NCBI GenBank assembly: GCA_009924965.1
Contig: RFQN01000074.1
Span: 1 to 6,936 of the forward strand
Reading direction: 5' to 3'
DNA: 6,936 bases
From: Verrucomicrobiota bacterium
GTDB taxonomy: Bacteria > Verrucomicrobiota > Verrucomicrobiia > Opitutales > UBA953
A model generated the notes under the pieces. It was given only the letters and a program-made list of their open reading frames with translations, ran no database searches and was not told the DNA's origin. Position 1 is the first letter of the stretch. The number at the start of each line of letters is the position of its first letter. Position numbers and translations under genes: made by a program. Below, piece after piece: positions 1 through 5,252 of the stretch.

Positions 1-929
1 GTGGCCTTCAGGTCCTTGTCGAGCCAAGCCATGACGGCAGGGTCGTCTGACTTCCCGCCGCCGCTGTTGTCGATGACCACGACGTGGGCGGCGCCGTAGT
101 CGAAGGAGTAGAAGCCGAGGGCAGGGTAGTTCTTGCCGGCGAGGGTGCGGAAGTTCGTCGCGGCCTCGGACTTCGGGAGCGCGGTGTTCCAGACGCCTTC
201 CGCGAGGCCGTTCTGCGGCGCATTGAAAAAGTAGTAGGCGGCGTAGGCGTCGGGGAAGGCCGTGATCTTGCCGACGTACGCGTCATGGTTGCCGAGCACG
301 GCGTAGAAGGGCACGGAGGCCATCATCGGCGCGCCGTTCTTCTCGCTGGGTTCGGTCGGGTTGCTGTAAGTGCTCCAGAAGTACTTCATGTAGTGGTACA
401 GCCGGCCGGAGGGATAGATGATGTCGCCGAGGAGCACGGTGTAGTGCGGCTTCTGCAGGCTCATCTGGTAGGCCATGACGTTCTGGCTGGCTTTGCCGTC
501 GGCCAGGTCGCCGATCATGATGAAGCGCGTCGGCTTGCCGGCGCTCACGCGCGTGTGCGTGGTCTGTTCGCGGACGACCTTGCCGTCCAGCTTCACGACG
601 TAGGTGAACGTGCTGTCGAGCGGGAGGCCGGGCAGGGCGGCGGTGTAGCGGAGGTAATGCTGGTCCTTCTCCGGGATGGCTGGGGCCTTGACGGCGGGAG
701 CGGCGAAGTCCATCGGGGCCGACTCCACCTTCGCGGGGATGAGCTTGAAGCCCTTGGGGGCGTATTCGACGGTGAAGCGGCCGGGGGTTTGGTCCGTCAC
801 CCAAGTGACGCGCATTTCGTCCGTGGCCTCGAGCGCGGCCTGGGGCCCGGGCTGCAGGTAGGGCTGGGCCAAGATCGTCTGGGCCGAAGCGGCGGCAGTC
901 AGGCACAGCAGGGACAGCAAGGATCTCAT
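1..929 (-). CDS. Secreted metallophosphoesterase, purple acid phosphatase-like (3' end cut by window edge)
   Basis: The frame runs open from an ATG at 929 to the left edge, giving 309 codons without the natural stop. Residues 1-16 look like a Sec signal peptide (hydrophobic core, likely cut after ASA), so the product should be exported. Residues about 18-130 resemble the fibronectin-like N-terminal domain of purple acid phosphatases (QPYLQ near 22, RVTWVTD near 40). The calcineurin-like catalytic domain follows: GDLADG with D141, GDIIY with D169 and Y172, and GNHD at 213-216, all expected dinuclear-metal ligands. YSFDYG near 274 and a WLDKDL segment at 302 also fit the family. The C-terminal metal-binding histidine motifs lie outside the window. 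Hydrolysis of phosphate esters is the family role; the substrate is unknown. The first motif lacks the usual compact GDxG form. It is transcribed divergently from the multicopper oxidase gene. The start is supported by a GAGGGG Shine-Dalgarno seven bases upstream. Confidence 0.9.
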   Translation of the reverse strand, partial: MRSLLSLLCLTAAASAQTILAQPYLQPGPQAALEATDEMRVTWVTDQTPGRFTVEYAPKGFKLIPAKVESAPMDFAAPAVKAPAIPEKDQHYLRYTAALPGLPLDSTFTYVVKLDGKVVREQTTHTRVSAGKPTRFIMIGDLADGKASQNVMAYQMSLQKPHYTVLLGDIIYPSGRLYHYMKYFWSTYSNPTEPSEKNGAPMMASVPFYAVLGNHDAYVGKITAFPDAYAAYYFFNAPQNGLAEGVWNTALPKSEAATNFRTLAGKNYPALGFYSFDYGAAHVVVIDNSGGGKSDDPAVMAWLDKDLKA

Positions 930-936
930 GGCGGGG

Positions 937-942
937 CCCCTC
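937..942 (-). promoter_or_regulatory. Ribosome binding site of the metallophosphoesterase gene
   Basis: Read on the minus strand this is GAGGGG, ending seven bases before the ATG at 929. It supports that start and is one of only two clear Shine-Dalgarno sequences in the window. Confidence 0.6.
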
Positions 943-948
943 TGCCTT

Positions 949-979
949 AGGCCTGTTTTTAGGGGTGGGCAACAGGCTT
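949..979. repeat. Inverted repeat in the divergent intergenic region
   Basis: GCCTGTT at 951-957 and AACAGGC at 971-977 are perfect inverted 7-base arms around a 13-base loop. The stem can extend to 949-979 through one G-T pair. It lies between the divergent metallophosphoesterase and multicopper oxidase genes, about 20 bases upstream of the former's start. It could be an operator or a leader hairpin of the minus-strand transcript. A T-rich stretch follows on the plus strand, but no gene ends there, so a terminator role is unlikely. Confidence 0.4.
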
Positions 980-1012
980 TGTGTCGTTTTCCCTTCGGAG
1001 GTGCCTTGGAGG

Positions 1013-1049
1013 GCTTAATCTATGCTTAACCTCGTTTTTGCTATGCTTA
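1013..1049 (+). promoter_or_regulatory. Helically phased GCTTA direct repeats upstream of the multicopper oxidase
   Basis: CTATGCTTA occurs exactly twice, at 1020-1028 and 1041-1049, a period of 21 bases or two helical turns. A shorter copy, GCTTAA, begins at 1013, 11 bases before the GCTTA of the first full copy. The copies therefore start at 1013, 1024 and 1045, on one face of the helix. The stretch is AT-rich compared with its surroundings and ends about 20 bases before the oxidase start. This fits a regulator binding site or promoter region. No convincing -35/-10 pair could be fixed, and the regulator is unknown. Confidence 0.4.
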
Positions 1050-1070
1050 TCTCCTAATGTTTGTCCGCCG

Positions 1071-3278
1071 ATGAAGCCGTCCGTTCCCCGCTTGGTCTTT
1101 TTCCTAGTCTTAGTGGCGGCCCTTTGCCCGTCGCCGTTCGCTTGGGGGCAAGGCGCGGATCCCGAAGGTCGTCCGCCTCGTCCCGAAGACGGCGGCGGCC
1201 CGCCGCAACGTCCTGGCCAAGGGCAGCGTCCGCCGCGCCCGGGTCAGGGCGGTCCCGGCGGTGGCGGTCAACGTCCCGGCGGTGGTGGTCCTGGCGGTGG
1301 CGGCAAGGGCCGGACCGGCGGCGTGGTCGTCAGCAACCGTCCATTGCAAGAACTCTGGATCCCTCCGCTGCTTGAAGGGAAGACGTTCAACCTCGAGCTC
1401 ACGCAGTCGACGCGGAAGTACCTCGCGGGAACGACCACGACGATGGGCTTCAACGGCGCGTCCTTCTGGGGTCCGACGTTGGTCTTCAACAAGGGCGAGA
1501 CCATCCAGGTCAATTTCAAGAACAACCTCGAAGAGGTGACGACGGTCCACTGGCACGGCTTCCACTTGCCCGCCACCACGGATGGTGGCCCGCATCAGAC
1601 GATCCCCGCCGGCGGCAAGTGGTCCCCGTCCTGGAAGGTCACCAACAATGCCGGGACGTATTGGTATCACCCGCACCCGCATGAACTCACGCAGAAGCAG
1701 CTCGCGATGGGCGCGGGCGGGCTGATTATCGTCCGCGATCCCGAGGAAGCCAAGTTAGCCCTGCCGCGGACCTATGGCGTGGACGATATTCCGCTGGTGC
1801 TGACGAGCCGCCGCTTCACGTCGACCAACCAGTTCAGCTACGACGGCGACAACGACAAGTACGGCGACTACCTGCTCACCAACGGGGTCCTGGACGCGCA
1901 GACCAAGCTGCCGGCCCAATGGGTGCGCCTGCGCATCCTGAACGCCGAGATCGAGCGCGGCTACATCCTGGGCTTCTCGGACAACCGTGAGTTCTACCAG
2001 ATCGCCACCGATGGCGGCTTGGTCGACAAGCCCGTCCCGCTCAAGCGCGTCACGCTGGTGGTCGGTGAGCGTACCGAAATCCTCGTCAACCTCGGCGGCG
2101 ACAAGGTCGGCGGGTCGCTCGACCTGATGGCCTACAACTCCAACCAGCCCTTCGGTTTCCCCGGCGGCGAGCCCGACAGCGGCGGTGCCAACGGCAGCCT
2201 GCTGAACAACGGCGACTTCCGCGTGCTGAAGATCAACGTCGTGGCCGCGAATGCCCAGAAGTTGGCGAAGATCCCGGAGGTCCTGACCAAGAACCGTTTC
2301 CCGACCGACGCCGAGGTGGCGGTCCGCCGCAAGGTCGCGGTCGGCGGCGGGCGTCCGACGTTCAATTTCGACGGCTTGAGCTTCTCGATGACGAAGGTCA
2401 ACCAGGTGGTGAAGCTGGGCGACACCGAGGCGTGGACGGTGACGAACAACAATATCTTCGGGCACGCGTTCCATATCCATGACGTGCAGTTCAAGATCGT
2501 CGCCCGCAGCGACCGGGCGGTGGGCGAGTATGAGCAGGGGTGGAAGGATACGGCTTACCTGCCGCGCGGGGCTTCGGTGACGTTCATCGCGAAGTTCGAC
2601 GACTTCGCCAGCGATAGCGACCCATTCATGTACCATTGCCACATGGCGAACCACGAAGACGGCGGTATGATGGGCCAGTTCCTGGTGTCCAAGAACCCGT
2701 CGGCCCTCAAGAAGGACGCCTCTGGCAATATCGTCTTCCGTCCGAAGATGGACCACCCGTTGACGGCGCAGCTCGTCGCCACGGCGGCGAAGCAGACTGG
2801 TGCCACCGCGCCTAACTTCACCTGGACCGACGCCGCCGGCCAGCCGACCAGCTTGACGGCTAATGCCGCCGGCCGCCCGACCTTGCTGTACTTCATCGAG
2901 AAGGAGTGTCCCTGCTCCCGCGATGCCGCGGCCTACATCAACCAGCTGCAGTCGGCCTATGGCTCGCACGTGCGCGTCGTGGGCGTGATCAACGCGGACT
3001 CCACCGTTGCGGAGACGTGGGTGGCCGCGGCTAAGGCGGAGTTTCCGGTGGTGGCCGACCCTAAGTTCGAGGTCATCAACGCGTACAAGGCCGAGCGCAG
3101 CGCCTCGACGATCTTGGTCTCCGGCACCGGTGCCATCGTGAAGGCCAATCCTGGCTACAGCGCCACCGTGCTGGATGAGCTCTCCCGCCTGATCTCGCGC
3201 CAAGGCCGCACGCCCCCGGCGGAAGTGAGCTTCAAGGGCGCGCCCGAGAAACTGACGTCGGGCTGTCCGTTGAAGTAG
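1071..3278 (+). CDS. Exported multicopper oxidase fused to a C-terminal redoxin (thioredoxin-fold) domain
   Basis: A 735-residue protein. Residues 1-26 form a signal peptide (KPSVPR then a hydrophobic core). Residues about 28-84 are a low-complexity Pro/Gly/Arg/Gln linker. A three-domain cupredoxin oxidase follows. The copper motifs are HWHGFH (H160, H162), YWYHPHPH (H200, H202), GHAFHIH (H465, H468, H470) and HCHMANHEDGGMM (H522, C523, H524, H528, M533). C523 with axial-type M533 forms the type 1 copper site, so all four motifs for a CueO/CotA/laccase-like enzyme are intact. It should couple one-electron oxidation of a substrate such as Cu(I), Fe(II) or phenols to reduction of O2 to water outside the cytoplasm; the substrate cannot be read. 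From about residue 578 an APNF-type redoxin domain starts, with ECPCS carrying C613 and C615. A further Cys (C732) sits four residues from the end. The frame is also open from a GTG at 981, but the signal peptide fits the ATG at 1071. No Shine-Dalgarno is visible. It converges on the dienelactone hydrolase gene. Confidence 0.92.
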   Translation: MKPSVPRLVFFLVLVAALCPSPFAWGQGADPEGRPPRPEDGGGPPQRPGQGQRPPRPGQGGPGGGGQRPGGGGPGGGGKGRTGGVVVSNRPLQELWIPPLLEGKTFNLELTQSTRKYLAGTTTTMGFNGASFWGPTLVFNKGETIQVNFKNNLEEVTTVHWHGFHLPATTDGGPHQTIPAGGKWSPSWKVTNNAGTYWYHPHPHELTQKQLAMGAGGLIIVRDPEEAKLALPRTYGVDDIPLVLTSRRFTSTNQFSYDGDNDKYGDYLLTNGVLDAQTKLPAQWVRLRILNAEIERGYILGFSDNREFYQIATDGGLVDKPVPLKRVTLVVGERTEILVNLGGDKVGGSLDLMAYNSNQPFGFPGGEPDSGGANGSLLNNGDFRVLKINVVAANAQKLAKIPEVLTKNRFPTDAEVAVRRKVAVGGGRPTFNFDGLSFSMTKVNQVVKLGDTEAWTVTNNNIFGHAFHIHDVQFKIVARSDRAVGEYEQGWKDTAYLPRGASVTFIAKFDDFASDSDPFMYHCHMANHEDGGMMGQFLVSKNPSALKKDASGNIVFRPKMDHPLTAQLVATAAKQTGATAPNFTWTDAAGQPTSLTANAAGRPTLLYFIEKECPCSRDAAAYINQLQSAYGSHVRVVGVINADSTVAETWVAAAKAEFPVVADPKFEVINAYKAERSASTILVSGTGAIVKANPGYSATVLDELSRLISRQGRTPPAEVSFKGAPEKLTSGCPLK
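1252..1300 (+). repeat. Short imperfect direct repeats encoding the Gly/Pro-rich linker
   Basis: GTCCCGGCGGTGG occurs at 1252-1264 and again at 1273-1285. A copy with one mismatch (GTCCTGGCGGTGG) occurs at 1288-1300. The repeats encode the R/GPGGGG-type units of the oxidase linker, residues about 61-78. Such tracts can change length by slippage, so linker length may differ between strains. Confidence 0.6.
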
Positions 3279-3295
3279 CCGCTCGATTGCGGCGA

Positions 3296-3338
3296 ATAAA
3301 AAGCCCCGGTGGACTCGCGTCGCCGGGGCTTGGTTTTT
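3296..3338. terminator. Bidirectional intrinsic terminator between convergent genes
   Basis: AAGCCCCGG (3301-3309) and CCGGGGCTT (3323-3331) form a perfect 9-bp stem with a 13-base loop. Five T follow on the plus strand (3334-3338). Five A precede on the plus strand (3298-3302), giving a T-run on the minus strand. It lies between the stops of the oxidase (3278) and the hydrolase (3350), so it can end both transcripts. Confidence 0.9.
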
Positions 3339-3349
3339 ATGGAGATTAA

Positions 3350-4135
3350 TTACTTCGTGCCGAACAAGCCAGCGAGGAAGGACTTCATCTCGGACCACGA
3401 CGCCTTGTCCGCGGCTTCGTTGTAGGCCGCGCCCTTGGAGTTATCGCTACCGGCTTCCTTGTGGGTGAAGCTGTGCACCGCGCCAGGATACTTGATCAGT
3501 TGGTAGGAGACTTTCGCGTCCTTCAGTTCCTTTTCGAAGGCGGCGACGTCCTTCGCCGGGACGTAGGGGTCGTCCGCGCCATGGAGCGCGAGGACCTTGC
3601 CCTTGATGTTCTTGCCATCGGCCGGGGTGGGGGAGTCGAGGCCGCCATGGAAGCTGACGACACCCTTGAGGTCGGCCCCGCTGCGGGCGAGCTCGAGCAC
3701 GGACGTACCGCCGAAGCAATAGCCGGTGGCGGCGAGTCGGGTGGCATCGGTGCGCGCATCCTGCTTCAGCACGTCGAGGGCTGCGGTGAGGCGGGAGCGC
3801 AGGAGGGCGCGGTCCTTCTTGTACTTACCGGCTTCCTGGCCTGCGGCCGGAGGTTGGGGGCGCACGCCCTTGCCGTAGACGTCGGCGACGAGCACGTTGT
3901 AGCCGAGTTCGGCCAACTTGTGGGCGGCTTCCTTCTCGTGCGCGCTGAGGCCCGTCCACTGGTGGACGACGAGGATGCCGGGGCGCTTGCCGGTGAGCGT
4001 GTCATCGTAGGCCTGCCAACCTTCGCAGGTGACGTCACCCGACTTATATTCGATGGGTTTCTCGACGATGGCGGCGCCGAGCGGGTTGAGCAGGGCCACG
4101 AACGCAAGGGCGGTGCTATAGAGTCGGGAGAGCAT
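3350..4135 (-). CDS. Exported dienelactone hydrolase family protein (alpha/beta hydrolase)
   Basis: A 261-residue protein with an N-terminal hydrophobic segment (residues about 8-22) that reads as a signal peptide. The body is a dienelactone hydrolase (DLH) fold: ILVVHQWTGL near 54, GYNVLVADVYGKG at 78-90, the nucleophile elbow GYCFGG with C140, GADDPYVP with D189, and AVHSFT with H221. Cys-Asp-His is the complete DLH-type triad, where a Cys replaces the usual Ser. Length matches the family once the signal peptide is removed. The founding enzyme opens dienelactone in chloroaromatic breakdown, but most homologues act on unknown esters or lactones, so no pathway is assigned. Export is less usual for DLH proteins, which are typically cytosolic; a secreted carboxylic-ester hydrolase is the plain reading. 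The ATG at 4135 lacks a Shine-Dalgarno but gives the signal peptide. It is divergent from the pirin gene and convergent with the oxidase. Confidence 0.92.
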   Translation of the reverse strand: MLSRLYSTALAFVALLNPLGAAIVEKPIEYKSGDVTCEGWQAYDDTLTGKRPGILVVHQWTGLSAHEKEAAHKLAELGYNVLVADVYGKGVRPQPPAAGQEAGKYKKDRALLRSRLTAALDVLKQDARTDATRLAATGYCFGGTSVLELARSGADLKGVVSFHGGLDSPTPADGKNIKGKVLALHGADDPYVPAKDVAAFEKELKDAKVSYQLIKYPGAVHSFTHKEAGSDNSKGAAYNEAADKASWSEMKSFLAGLFGTK

Positions 4136-4190
4136 AGGGCCGCTAATTTGGACGAAACGCAGGGTGGGGCAAGGACGTGTGCCGCTTTTT

Positions 4191-4206
4191 TTAACCCATC
4201 GGTTAA
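4191..4206. promoter_or_regulatory. Palindrome in the divergent hydrolase-pirin intergenic region, candidate operator
   Basis: TTAACC (4191-4196) and GGTTAA (4201-4206) are perfect inverted arms around CATC. The site sits 36 bases upstream of the pirin start and 55 bases upstream of the hydrolase start, where a dimeric regulator could control either gene. A T-run precedes it. A 6-bp-arm palindrome can occur by chance, so the role is inferred. Confidence 0.4.
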
Positions 4207-4207
4207 G

Positions 4208-4235
4208 TCGACTTTCGGGCCTTTTTGCTTTTAGT
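4208..4235 (+). promoter_or_regulatory. Weak candidate promoter of the pirin operon
   Basis: TCGACT (4208-4213) and TTTAGT (4230-4235) each match four of six bases of the sigma-70 boxes with a 16-base spacer. The -10 box would end seven bases before the ATG at 4243, implying a leaderless or nearly leaderless transcript. That would fit the absence of a Shine-Dalgarno there. The match is modest. Confidence 0.22.
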
Positions 4236-4242
4236 CACTCTG

Positions 4243-4944
4243 ATGAAATTGCAGACCCGTCGTTCCGCCGCGCGCGGCCACGCCGACCATGGCTGGCTCA
4301 AGACCTGGCATTCATTCAGCTTCGCGGACTATTACGACCCCAAGCACATGGGCTTCCGGTCCTTGCGCGTCATCAATCAGGACATCATTGCCCCCGGCGT
4401 CGGCTTCCCGGCGCATGGTCATCGCGACATGGAGATCTTTAGCTACGTGCTGGAAGGGACCATCGAGCACCGGGACAGCATGGGCAACCATGCCCAGGTG
4501 AAGCCGGGGCAGATTCAGGTCATGAGCGCCGGCTCGGGCGTGAAGCACAGCGAATTCAACCCTTCGGACGATGAGCCCCTGCAGATCCTGCAGGTCTGGA
4601 TCCAGCCCGACCGCGCGGGCTTGAAGCCGCGGTATGCCGAGTGGACGCCGACCTTGGCCCAACTGGCCGCGCCCAAGGTGCTCATCATCTCCAACGACGG
4701 CCGCGAAGGCTCCGCACACATCAGCCAAGACGCCGATGTCTACCGCGTGAAATCGCCCAAGGCCGTCACCACGGTGCATGAACTGGCGCAGGGCAGGGGC
4801 CTATGGTTTCAGTTGATCACCGGTGAAGTCACCGTCGGTGACGTCCAGCTGCAGCCGGGCGATGCCGTGAGCTCCGAGGAAGCCGGCCGTTTCGAATTCG
4901 TCTCGGCGGGCGCCGTCGAGGCGCTCCTCTTCGACCTTGCGTAA
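4243..4944 (+). CDS. Pirin family protein, YhhW-like bicupin (quercetin 2,3-dioxygenase type)
   Basis: A 233-residue protein that follows the layout of E. coli YhhW from its first residues: RGHADHGWLKTWHSFSF at 11-27, YYDPKHMGF, then the cupin metal site HGHRDMEI (H58, H60) and KHSEFNP (H102, E104). These four residues are the expected mononuclear Fe(II) ligands. The second half (residues about 140-233) is the C-terminal cupin that lacks metal ligands in this family. YhhW oxidises quercetin in vitro, and other pirins act as redox-sensitive regulators or chaperone-like partners, so the physiological role is open. The protein is cytosolic, with no signal peptide. The ATG at 4243 aligns with the usual family start; a TTG six codons upstream in the same frame is less likely. 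It heads a tight gene run with the CDGSH protein (26-base gap) and the DoxX-like protein, pointing to a shared role in iron or redox handling. Confidence 0.94.
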   Translation: MKLQTRRSAARGHADHGWLKTWHSFSFADYYDPKHMGFRSLRVINQDIIAPGVGFPAHGHRDMEIFSYVLEGTIEHRDSMGNHAQVKPGQIQVMSAGSGVKHSEFNPSDDEPLQILQVWIQPDRAGLKPRYAEWTPTLAQLAAPKVLIISNDGREGSAHISQDADVYRVKSPKAVTTVHELAQGRGLWFQLITGEVTVGDVQLQPGDAVSSEEAGRFEFVSAGAVEALLFDLA

Positions 4945-4970
4945 ATCGACAGCAAAACGATTATTCACGC

Positions 4971-5210
4971 ATGGCCACCCCGCATATCCCGCAGAAGTCC
5001 CCGCTCCCTGTCCTCGTCGAAGCCGGCAAGACCTACTACTGGTGCTCCTGCGGCCATTCGAAGACGCAGCCTTTCTGCGATGGCGCCCACAAGGGTTCCC
5101 CCTTCGCTCCGGTACCCTACAAGGCCGAGGCCAACGGCACGGTCTACTTCTGCGCCTGCAAGCACTCGAAGAAGGGCGCCCTCTGCGACGGTTCCCACAA
5201 GGCCCTCTGA
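4971..5210 (+). CDS. Double-CDGSH iron-sulfur protein
   Basis: A 79-residue protein made almost entirely of two CDGSH zinc-finger-type modules, which bind [2Fe-2S] clusters through three Cys and one His. The first is CSCGHSKTQPFCDGAH (C25, C27, C36, H40). The second is CACKHSKKGALCDGSH (C61, C63, C72, H76). The double arrangement is like human CISD3/MiNT and many bacterial small CDGSH proteins, which act in electron or cluster transfer and react to redox state. The second motif has Ala where the family usually has Pro before x-C-D-G. There is no signal peptide or membrane anchor, so it should be a soluble cytosolic protein. It starts 26 bases after the pirin stop and ends 42 bases before the DoxX-like gene, all on one strand with no terminator between. 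No Shine-Dalgarno is visible, so translation may depend on coupling or on another start mode. Confidence 0.93.
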   Translation: MATPHIPQKSPLPVLVEAGKTYYWCSCGHSKTQPFCDGAHKGSPFAPVPYKAEANGTVYFCACKHSKKGALCDGSHKAL

Positions 5211-5252
5211 GCCCTGCATTGACCTTCTGGCCCGAGCGCCTAGCCTGACTGC

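Noticed and set aside
84..950. Open frame of 288 codons on the plus strand opposite the metallophosphoesterase
   Set aside because: Antisense shadow in GC-rich DNA; the opposite strand carries the signal peptide and all visible phosphoesterase motifs.
951..995. Hairpin at 951-977 followed by a T-rich stretch as a plus-strand terminator
   Set aside because: No plus-strand gene ends upstream of it; the gene there is on the minus strand and starts at 929.
981..1070. GTG start 30 codons upstream for the multicopper oxidase
   Set aside because: It would add 30 residues in front of a proper signal peptide and would place the phased repeats inside the coding region; the ATG at 1071 gives a standard N-terminus.
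1071..1130. Lipoprotein signal in the multicopper oxidase (Cys at residue 19)
   Set aside because: The residue before the Cys is Leu, not Gly, Ala or Ser, so it does not fit a lipobox.
1252..1300. Tandem repeat as a CRISPR or mobile-element signature
   Set aside because: The units are short, irregularly spaced, lie in frame within the oxidase gene and simply encode Gly/Pro-rich linker residues.
1755..3398. Long open frame on the minus strand, 547 codons, opposite the multicopper oxidase
   Set aside because: It overlaps a gene with intact copper motifs, its translation has no recognisable domain and is rich in Arg/His/Val as expected from the antisense of GC-rich codons, and it runs over the terminator.
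3461..4234. Open frame of 257 codons on the plus strand opposite the hydrolase
   Set aside because: Low-complexity Gly/Val/Glu translation without family features; the opposite strand encodes a complete Cys-Asp-His hydrolase.
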